From: Ectobius pallidus
Lineage: Eukaryota > Arthropoda > Insecta > Blattodea > Ectobiidae
Length of the DNA stretch: 64,000 nucleotides
NCBI GenBank assembly: GCA_964059195.1
Contig: CAXKWD010000011.1
Span: 16,094,978 to 16,158,977, forward strand
Direction: 5' to 3'
A program made the position numbers and the translations under genes. The notes under the pieces were generated by a model, which was not told where the DNA came from, ran no database searches, and worked only from the letters and a program-made list of their open reading frames with translations. This document shows, in pieces, positions 1-11,584 of this stretch (the first letter of the stretch is position 1; every line of letters starts with the position of its first letter).

Positions 1-151
1 ACAGAGAATGACAAAGAGGCGGACATGGTTGCCACACAATGGTTCAAATCCCAGGTGGCAGAGTTCTCCGACATAGGTTTTCATACGTTGGTCCCACGGA
101 ATGAAAAAGTCTCAATTCCGGTGGCGAATATGTTGAAAAATAGCTGAACAC
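1..151 (+). pseudogene. mariner transposase, C-terminal fragment
   Basis: The reading from about base 28 gives the end of a mariner (DD34D) transposase: a tryptophan-phenylalanine-lysine-serine block, then a glycine-phenylalanine and LVPR stretch. The typical closing block NSGGEYVEK is readable near bases 115-141 only after a shift of one frame. Mariner transposases end in just this way (EFY..GI.KLVPR..KC.N..GDYVEK). The frameshift and the missing catalytic domain make it a dead fossil. The window edge cuts its 5' side, so the true length is unknown. A related fragment lies at 29.7 kb. Confidence 0.8.
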
Positions 152-740
152 TTGCTGTATCTGTTGCAATAAACATTTCCATGAAATTGTGTTTTCTTTC
201 TGTAAACGGAATCATGGAAACCTGCTTTACGGACTGCCCTCGTGTTACAAGACTCCTTTATTTAAGATTTTCAGGTATCCATTTTTATTTAAAAAAAAAG
301 ATTCTGGAGCTTAAAGCTTATTCTGGTTGACAAACATCAAAAACTGAGCTTAAAAAAAAGAATAGTTTAACCCTGTGTAATACCAGTACGGATGCAAAAC
401 GTGGACACTAACACCAAGGCAAAATAACAAGACCCAAATTTGTCAGAGAAAAATGAATCGCACTGATGACACTGAATGACAGAATAAAAATGAACAAATA
501 AAGAAGAAGACTCGTTGACTGCTATGGTCGATGTTGCTTCAATGACAGACTGAACAATGTGAATGAAGTGGGGGAGACATGTTAAGATGCATCATTCCCG
601 ATAGACCCAAAGGAGAACTATGAGTGACCTAAGGGGTGGTAGTGAATTCCCGCTCGGTTCATATTGTGCCTATGTAAAGCCTGGCCCGCGGATTTGAGAG
701 GTAACTCCCGCACGTACAGGTAATTCTATTAACTTATTAC

Positions 741-1543
741 TAGACCTGTGATTTTAAGGCAAATGGCTATTTTGTTCCTTATGAAATAACATGAAAATTT
801 TTAAATATATTGATGTTTCATGATAAATCACTTACATTTATAGAGCTTTATAGTGCCCTAAAATGCCTATTTGGGCTTTTAGAGACTATTTTATTATTTT
901 AGTGCCTAAAACGCCTATTTTGTACATTTAAAATGAAATTAAACTGCTGTAATTTTTACAATCATGGACATCCTTGAATGAAGAGCAGAACAGCAAAGGG
1001 TCGGTTTTTCACAGAAACTTGATTTTCCCAAACAGTTGTTGCCAAGGGAATACCGATTGATGGGGGAGGGGTAGGATTAACTCAAAAGAACAAGGAGCAA
1101 GCAGTAAGAAGGGACATACTGTGTCAAGCCGCCAGCGTGTTGACCACACGACCATTCAATATCTGCAGGCCATGAGCTGGCCGTTATTGAAATCCAAGGC
1201 TCTTCAAGGCCTGTAGAGATCTAATTTTTCGAATAACCCATAACTGCTTTTGATAATTTTTTTTAATTTTTTTTTTATTTTTTTATTTTAATTCTGTCCC
1301 AATTTTGCAGTTATTTCTGTTAAGAATGGATATACCACGTTTCTAATAGTAATAAAAAGATCACGTTACAGTTTCAGTGTAGGCCTATGTTGTAATATTG
1401 TAAAGTCTATTATCTGTCTATTTACACATTTTTAAAGCATATTTTAAGTGCCTATTTTCTCTTTTAAAAGCCTATTAACTTGTTTTAAAAGCCTATTTTA
1501 GGTGCCTAAAACTAATTTTTTAGAGCCTAAAATCTCAGGTCTA
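741..1543 (+). mobile_element. hAT-type non-autonomous element, family 1, copy A
   Basis: The terminal inverted repeats begin TAGACCTGTGATTTTA on the left and, read on the other strand, TAGACCTGAGATTTTAGG on the right. The 8-bp target duplication cttattac flanks it perfectly (733-740 and 1544-1551), which is the hAT superfamily signature. The interior is full of short gcctattttnn and gcctaaaa blocks and has no coding potential. Copies B, C and D at 26.1, 31.1 and 53.4 kb share ends and interior. This copy is about 120 bp longer than B and C in the middle and carries a TAGGCCTA octamer at 1380-1387 that B, C and D lack. Confidence 0.9.
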
Positions 1544-1653
1544 CTTATTACCAAGGTTTACTCTATACAAGCGAGAGCGTTTAGAAGTGGGGGAAATTTT
1601 CTCTATTTCTTTGGACTTAACTTTTAGAAACTGATGACATAAACGGTGATTTC

Positions 1654-1870
1654 ATGGCTTTGAAACTTAATTATGACAAGCTTGATGAATTTTGTAACTA
1701 CATATATGACAATTACATCTCTGACAAACCTGTATTTTCCCCTGCATTATGGGGATACGAAAATATTGACGAATGGAAAGCAACCACAAATGCAGTAGAA
1801 TCATTATGAAAAGTTCACCTCTAATTTTGGGTTCAAATCAAACAATTACTCTAAGTTAAGGCCAGAGATG
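1654..1870 (+). pseudogene. putative transposase-like fragment (FPP.LW / TTN.ES motif)
   Basis: An open frame of about 51 codons runs from 1654 to the stop at 1807-1809. It contains a tyrosine-rich stretch, then FSPALWGYEN and TTNAVES. A shift of one frame continues as YEKFTSNFG. The order 'fpp.lW ... rTtNa.Esfh..n..F' is found in a group of insect transposon proteins, often described as MULE-like. I see no zinc finger, catalytic triad or terminal repeats, so the family is a guess. It is clearly a remnant if the reading is right. Confidence 0.35.
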
Positions 1871-4589
1871 AAGAAAGGAATGTAATGAAATAAAAAAAAA
1901 AAAGTATGTATAACCCACCAATAAGTTTTAATTTGTGCTATCTTTTATGTTTCGCATCAAACCACTCGCATCTAGTTTCCAAAAATCGAAAAAGTATGAA
2001 CAAGATAGCTTTCTTGCCCGTTGAAACTTTCCTGTCAGTGGCACGAGGGAACACAATGTTATGTATATAACTTCATGGAAAACAGATTTGAATCATGAGT
2101 TTTTAAGAGTGAGTTTGTAAGAAAATTAATATGTAGGAGGAATGTGAAACTTTTTTCATAAATCGAGGAGCTTGTTTCCTTCACGAGAAAAGTCTTCCCT
2201 GAGAACTCGATGCGATGCATTCTTTTCGCATATAGGCTTCCACAAGAATTTACAGTTCAAGTTTCTAATTTGTAATTAAAGGCGTTAGTTCTTAGGCACA
2301 TTTCTCGTAATATGCAATATTTTAAAATTAAAGCTTCATTCCATATTAAAGTTAATGCATAAGAAAGAAAATCTCGAAAATTAACCATGATACAGAAAGG
2401 CTACATGGAGAAGTGTACGAACATAAACATTGATTTCCTTACAAAATAAATAATACAAGCGGTGATTTAATGTGGCAACACATCTGCAGACTCTCATTGA
2501 AAATAACATTGAAGTTTATCGCATTTCTACGTAATAATGACGGATATCAAACTTATCTCAGGGCAAAATAAGTTTTTTCCCCATCAGGAATCATGCGGTA
2601 ACAAGAAGAACTGAATGAGCAGAGTTTACTTCACGATCTAAAATAGTGTTTTAAAAGTTTAAACAGGGGTAAAGGACACAAAATCAACCTTATAAAGACG
2701 GTAGTTCATTCAGAAGGCTTCAAAGAAATCTACATTGCCATAAGAAAAGATTGACATGTTAATAATAGTAAAATTCTCTCTACTGGGGCTTATCATGTCC
2801 CATTTAGACATTCATCACTAAATTAGTGAATTTTACTAGGCCTACAGCTTGCCGATTCCTTAAACGGCTCTGTACATCAACTATCTTCTTGCATTATTTG
2901 ATGTTTTATCCAAAATATTCCAAATTCATAAAAAAAAAATACAGTTTATTATTACAGTAAGAGGATAATTTTGGCTTTTGGCTATTATACTTACTAAACT
3001 TTCTCGAACAGAGAAATTAAATACTTTTACAAATATCTTTAATTTCGCATGGATTTTACTATCCCGGACATCAAAAATTATTTTTCAATTTTCCCCTTAC
3101 ACTGCTCTCAATTTAAAAAAATTCAGATTACCTCCCTAATCTGCATGTGGAATCCTGAAACCAATATAGGGATCGTTGTTTTAATTTGGATAAAAATTGA
3201 TACGAAAGAAGGAGGAGGTCAGGCTACGAGGGAGGCCAGAGAAGATTATCAAGGATTTGTTGTAGGATAGCTTGCGTGTGTTCATTTGACACTGCGTGTC
3301 TATTCCCTTGACAGATGTCGCTCATAATATCCGTGTAATGAAGGTCAATTAACAATCCTGTGTTCCAAGATAGGGTAAGATAGCTACATCCTTCTTTCTC
3401 AAGGAAGATCTTATCATTTCATCGTCACATTCCTGATTCCTTTCGGGTGTGTACAAATCTGTCGAACACAGTCACTTTATTGTCATGCTCAGTCACATGA
3501 AGGATCATGAATACACTGGTTTTTGTTTGGAGAAACAATCTGCTACGAGCGTTTGGAAAGTAATATAACTCATGTGGAAGTAAGTACTTCATTCTGCTTA
3601 TACATTCATAGCGATTGTTTTATTGGGCTTTATGTATGTTCAAGAGCTTCTAAACCTCTAGTAAGAGAAAGGTCCTTGTGTTTATTAATTTAAGACGTAT
3701 TTGAATGTTTCAATAAAAATATTAAACACTTTACTAGCGCTGCAGTAAACTTAGGTATTATATGGCTTGAGCAAACTTTGCCATACGCTACATTTTAAAT
3801 TTGGGGATTGTTTATTTACATTTCCCTTTATTAATGTATCCACTTATCAATCGTTTACCAGAAATTTTTTTTTAACATTTCAGTTGTAGCCTCTAACCTC
3901 TCAGATTTTCTTTCGTAGTCAGCAGGAAGTGTTGTTAAAAATTATTTTCGAAGAAAATTAAGGTTATATTTTAACAAAATGAAGCACAAAAATTCAAGCT
4001 TTTAAAAATACAGAGTAAAAACACTAAAAATTTATATTACAGTACTTTCTTTCCGTGTATTTCTAATCAATTGAATTAGGCCTATGTGATTTAAATACAC
4101 TTCTACTGAAGAAAAGAACGGTGAGACATAAGGAGGACCTGTCAATTATACTAGATAGGCCCAGTGTAAACAAAATTATTATTCGGGGTTACAAACAGGG
4201 AAGTTTTTCTTAAGGACTCCTTTAACATGCTTCAAATCTCTGAGTCCGAATACATCTCAAAATTGTACAAAGAAATTATATTTTCTGATTGACACCCGTA
4301 TACATCCATTTGTTGAAACAAGTATTATTATTCAAGCCTGCTATGGTGTAGTGGCCGACGACATCTACTCTCACAGTGCAAGATTCTATTCACGTTTAGA
4401 AATCTGTCGCCTCGACTGTGTTTGTACACAAGATTTTGGGAATGGATATTGTACAAAGAAATGTTATGCCTTATGGGTTATACCCTCTAGTATAAATAAG
4501 CAAATATAACATGAAATATGATTAAACGAATTATTGATGTGGTCACCTTCATCTTTGTAATCTAGTACTAAATATTATTTACATTTACT
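1870..4589. other. anonymous AT-rich stretch
   Basis: No gene, TIR pair or readable protein fossil was found. The reading 3049-3270 lacks any recognisable family. A weak tRNA-like head (TGGTGTAGTGG followed by an eroded B box) sits around 4347-4398 and may be an old SINE. Confidence 0.5.
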
Positions 4590-4601
4590 ATACTTATATT
4601 T

Positions 4602-4978
4602 GTCGGCCGCGGTGGTCTAGAGCTAGCGTGCCCGCCTCTAGATCCGCAGGGCGCGGGATCAAACCCGGCCGGGGTCGATGGATTTTTCAGGACGAAAAAA
4701 TCCTGGGCACGGAGTCCTCCGGGAGGGTCCCGTGTCGTAGATTTACGGCACGTAAAAGAACTCCAAGCCTAAATTAGAGCCTCTGGACAAAATTTCTCGG
4801 CCCTTTCACGTCCAAGAAATACTTAGTTTCCAGAGGGGGGTTGCGAGGCGATGGGCTTACCACCTGTCCCTCTACCCTTTCTCGGAAAAATAAGCATATC
4901 CAAATTAGTATAGGTAATGAAACCTCCGCTTGGAGGCCCCTTCGCCCCACCTGGGGGATCATAGGGTACCAGATACAG
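4602..4978 (+). repeat. SINE family 1, full-length copy with 12-bp target duplication
   Basis: The head is tRNA-like: an A-box-like TGGTCTAGAGCTAGCG and a B-box-like GGGATCAAACCC about 40 bases on. A GC-rich body follows, then a short (GATACA)-type tail. The duplication atacttatattt occurs at 4590-4601 and 4979-4990, so insertion was by target-primed reverse transcription. A minus-strand copy lies at 30722-31066 and a 5'-truncated copy at 19345-19497. The GGAGTTCTTTTACGTGCC core of its body recurs alone at 25.9 and 43.6 kb. The apparent minus-strand reading frame across it (4774-5034) is only this repeat. Confidence 0.88.
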
Positions 4979-5156
4979 ATACTTATATTTACTATTAATT
5001 TGTACAATTTCATATAATATTGAACATTACACATAGGCCTATAGTTTTAATGTTATGTTTTCCAATTTAAGTAATGATCTGAGAATGTGTTCACAATTTA
5101 TTGTTGTATTATCTTATAGATAACTCTTTTGTATACTTTTGTATACGTTTGTATAG

Positions 5157-5212
5157 TAGGCCTACTATACGTTTGTATAGTAGGCCTACTATACAAACGT
5201 ATAGTAGGCCTA
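5157..5212. repeat. 56-bp perfect palindrome built from TAGGCCTA units
   Basis: The sequence equals its own reverse complement from 5157 to 5212, centred between 5184 and 5185. TAGGCCTA occurs three times (5157, 5181, 5205), separated by the 16-base spacer ctatacgtttgtatag and its inverse. It could form a cruciform. Confidence 0.92.
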
Positions 5213-5323
5213 TATGATGTTACATACTATGACCAAATTAACATGGGATAATTTTCCCTATATGTTGCCAGTATTATTTATTATAGTTGATTACCTCGTC
5301 CTCTATGAATAACTGGATACGTA

Positions 5324-5992
5324 CGAGGGCGAATCAAAAAGTACGTTACACTTCCAAGTTATGGCCATTTATGAAACCACTTACACATAGGCAGCACGGT
5401 TATGACAACATACAATGTACGTTCACTTTTCCACATAGTCCCCAAGAGACTGCAAACATTTCTCGGAACGGTCAACCAACTTTTTTATTCCGGATGCGTA
5501 GAAATCACCTCCAGCGCTATGTAAAGACACAGACAGCATTTGAAAGTAGAGGAATGAGGGAAACCGGAAAGAAAGGGAGAAAGGAGAGGAAATAAAAGAT
5601 TTAAGGAGAGAATATTGAAGGGGTTGTGAGGACTGATAGAGGAACTGCTGCAGCGATTCAAGTTGGAACATCCTCCACACACTCCAGACTTAGCGCCATA
5701 CGATTATCATGTGTTCGGTAATATGAAAAAGGATCTCGGTGGACGACGATTCCGAAACGATGAGGAGGTGAAAGCAGCTGTCTCCAGGTGGTTACATAGG
5801 GCTGGAGGTGATTTCTACGCATCCGGAATCGAAAAGTTGGTGGACCGTTCCGAAAAATGTTTACAGTCTCTTGGGGACTATGTGGAAAAGTGAATGTACA
5901 TTGTATGCTTTCATAGCCGTGTTGCGTGTGTGTAGGTGGTTTCATAAGTGTCCATAACTTGGAAGTGTAACCTCCTTTTTGATTCGCCCTTG
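5324..5992. mobile_element. foldback mariner element (two inverted copies of the 3' end)
   Basis: The left arm (5324-5535) is the reverse complement of the right arm (about 5785-5992). Both carry the mariner 3' end: the last ~50 codons of transposase, the 3' untranslated part and the terminal repeat with the AGGGCGAATCAAAAAG motif. TA dinucleotides flank the outer ends (5322-5323, 5993-5994), so the whole palindrome behaves as one inserted unit. The middle (5540-5650) is purine-rich and unrelated. See the transposase entry at 5660-5893. Confidence 0.82.
5660..5893 (+). pseudogene. mariner transposase, C-terminal third
   Basis: The frame ending at the TGA 5891-5893 reads EHPPHTPDLAPYDYHVFG, which holds the third catalytic aspartate of the DD34D triad. 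It continues with a KKDL-GRRF-DEEVKAAV stretch and ends GDYVEK, as mariner transposases do. About 75 codons are open, with no stop. The first two aspartates and the DNA-binding domain are absent. The same tail is present in reverse on the left arm of this foldback element, so it cannot be an expressed host gene. Confidence 0.9.
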
Positions 5993-5994
5993 TA

Positions 5995-7930
5995 TAATTA
6001 TTGTCAATCTATCTAATATTAGAAGGTTCTATGGTTTAATTGATAAAAAATGTTTTTCTTATTTCTTTTAGGCTAGCGTTTTCTTTTCAGATATAATTGG
6101 TATCCTGTATGGATCTTAATAGCATATTTGAGGTTACCGTCTAATATATGGTATGTTACACTTTTTCATTTCTTAATGGGTTACGTTGTATAAGATTATC
6201 ACTTATATATACATGTAATAAAATCCTTGTTAAAATATTAAAACGCGACTATGTGAATATTAACAATTACTTTCGAATGTTGTAAGATAGTCTACTACTT
6301 AAAATATTCCGACGTGATGATGTTATTCGTAAAATTGTAAAATATAGTAATTCAAATTACATCTGTCAAATACAACAATTAAACTTATGTCCTTATAGAG
6401 ATGATAAACATTAGGCTGCATGTAATTGTACAGTTGAATTATAATTGTAAATAAACTGGTACTACACAAATATTAACAAATATTAAGTACCACGTTACAA
6501 AGATTAGCCACATCAGTCTTTCATTCGGCCTAATAATATTTCCTCGCTTTATTTCCTTACATATACTTGATATAAGGCATAACATTTCGTTTTAACTGTA
6601 TTGTGTGCTTCATAGTTCATAAAATAAATTACATGCTAAATTTTGTCTCAAAATTTCCTCTATTTTACATTTCCTCAATGGTATTTTAAGATTTGATGAG
6701 AAGAAGATATGAGTAAGTGAAATTTGCAAATATCTGGTTTTTTTCTAGTCACATTCTGCACGAAGTTAGCTTTCAGGTTATATGTCAGAATACCTAGTTG
6801 TTTCTTGAATAGTGTATTTATAACTATATAATTTATTGTTAAGATTTAAAAGATACTTCGCTTTCTTGCCGAAACTTGAAAGGCAACTTGTCGTTTATTT
6901 GATTTTTAGAGCATTATCGCACAAGAAAAACAAATTCTTAGAAACTACTGCATACATAACAATAACTTTTTAAAAAGGTATTTATTAATTCCGTACATAT
7001 CGTACTTAAGTCACTTACAAAATCATATTTGAAATAAGCAATTAACTTTACTTTCAGAAAACAAAATTTAAAACATTAATTTTGCCTGAAGTGCTAATTT
7101 CGAACGATCTGATACCACAAACTGTCAGTGGTACAAAGTACACTTCACTTAATAATTTGTATTGCATTAAATAATTGTTTCCAAAATAAAACATTTCCTA
7201 AATTTTATTTTTTTAATTATTTTGTAATTTGGATCATTGAATTTTTCCAGAATAATTCATAATAAATAATTATTATTATTATTATTTTACTTGAAATTTC
7301 CGTACATTATCTTTCAGAAGATAGAAAATCAAGAAAGAATAGCAAAATTCTTGAAAGTTATAAATTCCAATGGTAAATAATATTCCTGTCTAAGGGATTG
7401 TATGGAGTTAATTTTGAGTCATCCTATAACATAAAATGCATTTTCTGTTTTATTTTCCCAAAGTACTTAATTTTAATGCCCTATACAGTTATAATTCCTG
7501 CTGTTTGTTGCAGCACATAATTTATTAAGCCGCTATTCCAATCAATTGAACTAAATCGGATTATGGTATTAATTATAATGTCACATTGATTGAATCGACA
7601 CGGACAACATTTAAAACTGGTAGTGTATTGACAATGGGATTTAATTGGCATGGTTCATATCACGGTTAAGTCTGTCCTTACAACAATTCGTAGAGCAGTG
7701 TTAATCTGATTCCAACCAGCCCAGCTACCAGATCGGAGGCACGTCACATAATACGTTCAAAGAAAGGCCTTCATTTCAATGCTCAAGATGAATTATATAG
7801 TGGGTAGATCACATTTATTAGGTTTAGGCCTAATAATGATTAATTTTTTCATATTAATGGTATATCTGCCAGTGAAATTCCCCTCTCCAACTCTTTCTAC
7901 CTTCTGCTGCACCTGTTAACTCTAAATGGC
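5995..7930. other. anonymous AT-rich stretch
   Basis: Nothing beyond AT-rich sequence and short (ATT) runs near 7265-7285. No protein fossil or TIR pair was recognised. Confidence 0.5.
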
Positions 7931-8039
7931 TTCTACAGTGAGTCCCACACAAGAGTTGGCCGATCATGCGGGTTTCTGCGTCGCGGCGGAACCTGCTCTA
8001 ACTCCCGAGCGACCGGGTGAAATATCTACGCAAATAAAG

Positions 8040-8268
8040 CAAGGGAAATTGGAAGGAAAAGAAAAAGAGGACGTCCTACGACTACCTGGATCAACAATGT
8101 GCAGATATCACTGGAAAGAGTTGGTGTAGTGGAAGAAGATACACAGGACAGAGAAAAATGGAACGATGAAATATGATGTGTCAAAACTTTGTTTAATTAA
8201 TTATAATTTGTATTGTTTGGCTGGAGAAAAGCTTCTGCATTGAGGAAGCCCTCAAGATAGATAGATAG
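8040..8268 (+). pseudogene. non-LTR retrotransposon 3' end inserted in foldback arm
   Basis: One frame reads RGRPTTTWINNVQISLERVG, then DREKWNDE and a stop near 8174. This is the conserved tail that follows reverse transcriptase in a group of insect non-LTR elements (RGRPR.RW.d.v..DL...G....DR..WR). The 3' tail is a short (GATA) run. The insertion is flanked by the 8-base duplication aaataaag (8032-8039 and 8269-8276). It is heavily 5'-truncated and non-coding for any function. Confidence 0.8.
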
Positions 8269-8539
8269 AAATAAAGCCGCGAGCGGTGTAATGGATCAGG
8301 TTCCCACATTTACAGTTGCAATTACAATGAAAATAACCACGTACCTCATCATAAAAGACGTTGGAAATGTCCTCCTCTTGCATCCTCACAACACTGGCAT
8401 CTTTTCAAGGAAATTTTCTTTCTCGCACATAAGTTCAGCTTCCAAGATAGAGTTAATTTCTCTTTAAGTTCTTCTAGTGTATGGGAAATTGACCTATACA
8501 CTTTATTTTCCAAGTTTCCTCATGAATAATAGACACATG

Positions 8540-8700
8540 CTGTTAGAAGAACTTAAAGACAATATCACAACAGAAATTAACTCAATCTCGGAAGCTGAAA
8601 TTATGTGCGCCAAAGAAAATTTCCTGAAAAAATGCCAGTGTTGTGTCGATGCAAAGAGGAGGACATTTCCAACATCTCTTGTGATGAGATGCGTGGTTAT
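8540..8700 (+). pseudogene. DDE transposase C-terminus in foldback arm
   Basis: The frame reads LLEELKDNITTEINSIS, then EAE...ENFLKKCQCCVDA. Tc/mariner-type transposases end with a helical block of this form (LK..I...I..I........NF..R...C....G.HF). A one-base change shifts the frame at the end, so the expected GEHFQHLL is read out of frame. Copy 2 at 37010-37157 keeps that ending. Confidence 0.75.
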
Positions 8701-9140
8701 TTTCATTGTAATTCCAACTGTTAATGACAGAACCTGAACCATTATACCGTTCGCGGCTTTATTTGCGTACATATTTCACCCGATCGCTCGGGAGTTAGAA
8801 CAGGGGCCGCCGCGACGCAGAACCCCGCATGATTGGCCAACTCTTGCGTGGGACTCATTGTATCTACTTGTCATCCAGTATCCCATTCCTCCTTCTACAG
8901 AAGTTTTCTCGTTCCTTTTATTTTTCCTTCAACTACATCCAGCAAAATCCTCTTCGTCCCGTAATGTTTCCTAACCAGTTACATTTTTTTCCCTATGATT
9001 TCCAAGAAACGTCTCTTGTCAACCACTCGTCTGAAAACTAATTCATCATTCTGTCTGTTCACCGAATCTTATCAATTTTCTTCCAACACCACATCTCAAA
9101 CATCTGTAAAATATTTCTTTTCCATTTTCATCAGTGCCAT

Positions 9141-9560
9141 ATGAACAGATTTCTTCTCCAGAAGAAAGCAATTAGAATTTTAACAAATTCTAGTTTTAGA
9201 GCTCATTGTCGGACTTTATTCATAAATGAAAGAATCATGACTCTAGCTAGTCTATATTTCTTTCAATTGCTAATATTTCTAAAAGATAACATTTCTAAAT
9301 TCTCAAGGAGAAATGACATACATAATTATGATACCAGGCAACATAAACTTGCACACATACCAAAATGCAGGCTAACAAAGACAATGAAGCGTTATAAAAT
9401 TGTGGCCTTAAAAGTCCATAATAATTTTCCAATATCTATAATAATTTTCCAATAGAAGTATTTGAAATTGACAGAACTATTTTTATAAAAATAATTAAAA
9501 ATTGACTGCTGAAGAAAGCCTTTTATGACTTGAACGAATTTTTTATGTGCGACACAGTAA
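9141..9560 (+). pseudogene. non-LTR retrotransposon ORF2 C-terminus
   Basis: The frame from 9141 reads RFLLQKKAIRIL, then a block with YFFQLL, then NYDTRQHKL and a lysine-rich end. A shift near 9452 continues with an FYDLNEFF ending. CR1/jockey-type reverse transcriptases finish with this order (LQKR.IRII ... LP.LY..E ... YNTR ... FK..LK..L...FY...E). The copy is 5'-truncated and frameshifted. A better-kept relative is inserted in the hAT element at 53.4 kb. Confidence 0.75.
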
Positions 9561-10778
9561 GTATCTGAACATTATATTGTTTATATCCATTTTGTTCGAG
9601 ACTTCTGGACTATTTATTAACACTGACATCCTTTTTACAGAAATTGCAGGAATTACATAATTTTTTCTTAATTATATTGTTTAACGTTAAATAATTGAAT
9701 AATTGAACGAATCTTAATAATTGAACGAACAAAACGAATCTTATGCTGCCATATGGGCATACAAATTCGAAATGAAACTATTTTATTATAACGATTGATA
9801 ATTTAATTTTAAAAAAATTAATTAAAATAAATAAAAAATATAAAAAATAAAACGCTGCGAGGTGCTTTTCACGAATAAAGTGGGCCGAATAAAGTCTATG
9901 CCAATACTATGCTCTAAAGACTGCTAAATAATAATAATAAACAACGTGCTATATGTAGCGATTCATAAACTTCTTCCTTAGCTGCAAGTCTAATTTTCTG
10001 GTGAACAGAGTCCTCTGTTCGTTGAAAACTTACTGATTAATGAAAGAAACTATTAACGGTATTAATTTATTTATCTACCTTTTCTCTCAACATAGTTATA
10101 TGCCTGCCTTTTTAGGTTAATTTATTGATGAATTCAAGAAAATTAGTAAATTGGTAGGAAAATTAATTTAATGTTTTATTTTTATTTCATTGTGCTAAAT
10201 TGTTTATTTTGTAACGTTTCCTATGCAATACACCTAGTACTATGTACACTGAATGAATTTAAAGGAACAAATTGTAATTAAATTAAATTAAATTGGTAAT
10301 AATATATATGTGCCTTGTAAAGTAAGCCTCCATTGGGTTAATAGGAAAATGCTTTTGTCTTTTTCCAGGAATCCAGGTAATGACCCACTGACCAGCCTGA
10401 TGGGTGGGGGAAGGTGCGAGTTTGGGACAGCGTGTAGCCTAATTTGAGTGGAGTGTGCCTGAGAGCTTGGAGAGCAGGTATTGTCTCAGTGACCTTGCCA
10501 CAGCAGCGTTGCCCTCTACCTCACTTTCATCTGCCAGCCCAGATTTCATTATGCCGCCTGCACTCCGATATTATACCATCTCACTGGCTTTGCCATCAGT
10601 CTTCCCCCTATACTCCCTCCCGTTCCTTCAGGATTGCCATGTAACTAGGATTCGAGAGTAGGCTGGGCAAGCGATTCACTTGGTGTAGTAATTTTACTGT
10701 TAGTATTATCACTTAGTGAATTATTTATTCTTTTATTCATGTTATCCTTTTTCACTTCCCATTTGCTGTATAGAATCC
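9560..10778. other. AT-rich stretch with a GC-richer island
   Basis: Most is plain AT-rich DNA. Bases 10375-10680 are clearly richer in G and C than their surroundings and begin with a splice-acceptor-like pyrimidine tract ending in AG. The two overlapping short frames there match nothing I know. It may be an exon, an untranslated region or an unrecognised repeat. Confidence 0.4.
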
Positions 10779-11430
10779 CAGGGCCCTATTTCATAGAACT
10801 TTTATACTCATATTATTAGCAAATACATAATAAATTATCAGTTATTATTATTAGTCTTCTGTTTCATAAGAATAGTAATAGGTGTTTTTCTACTAAGTGT
10901 TTTGGACCAATAACTTATTCTCAAACCCATGTAATTCAGATTTTGTGAACTTAAATTTGTGGAAAATGAAAGACTATAATTTAATTATCAAGTTAGAAAA
11001 ATCTTACATATGCTATCAAAGGAATTTTTGTTATAGGCCTAACACGTTTTTTTTAAATTTTTTTTAATTATTTAGGATTTGAGGTTAGATTTTAGTACAT
11101 AAGCTTACTCCTGCCTTGAATAAGGGAATGGGAATGGCAGAGTTATTAGTTTCTTAGAGCTAGTTATTATTTGTTACATTTATGAAGGAGTGTAGTCCAT
11201 GCTGCTTGAAATAGTATTGACAAAGAGACTAAGAAGGGAAAAAGCAGAAAAAACAATCCAGACATAACTTCCAAATCAATCAGCTGAATAATGAACTAAT
11301 GGTATTAGTGAAGAGATTTTATGAGTAGTGTTCATATCTCTATGAAAAAAGATTTTTATAACTAAAGAATAATATTATGAGTTCTAATATTAACTTATAT
11401 TATTAGCAAGTTCTATGAAACAGGGCCCAG
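10779..11430. mobile_element. TIR element of the GGGCCCTRTTTCATAGAACTT family, long copy
   Basis: The left end CAGGGCCCTATTTCATAG and the right end, read on the other strand as CTGGGCCCTGTTTCATAG, are inverted repeats of about 24 bases. The interior has no coding signal. A second copy at 14405-14815 runs in the opposite sense and shares several hundred bases with the right half. The copy carries TAGGCCTA at 11034-11041 where its relative has TA. No clear target duplication was seen, so I leave the superfamily open (PIF/Harbinger or hAT are possible). Confidence 0.75.
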
Positions 11431-11584
11431 GTGCTAAAACAGACTTCAAGTGGCAAAAAACGCTATCAGCTGTATAGCTGGTTTAGGACCTAGGGATTCA
11501 TATACAGATCATTTCAAATAACAGAATATCATTAATATCTCGGGACCATATATTTATTAGTGTTTGAGCTATACGAAAGAAAAC

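Larger units (their letters stand above)
7935..8862. mobile_element. foldback DDE-transposon element, copy 1
   Basis: The outer ends are inverted copies (ACAGTGAGTCCCAC on the left, its complement on the right), and the arms continue inward as a palindrome of about 320 bases each. The loop is near 8480-8540. Each arm encodes the last part of a DDE transposase; the right-hand arm reads forward. The left arm is interrupted by a 229-base non-LTR insertion (8040-8268). A second copy of the palindrome lies at 36442-37336. I could not find a convincing target duplication. Confidence 0.8.

Noticed and set aside
4603..4675. tRNA gene
   Set aside because: A- and B-box-like words are present, but the acceptor stem does not pair and a long SINE body and target duplication follow.
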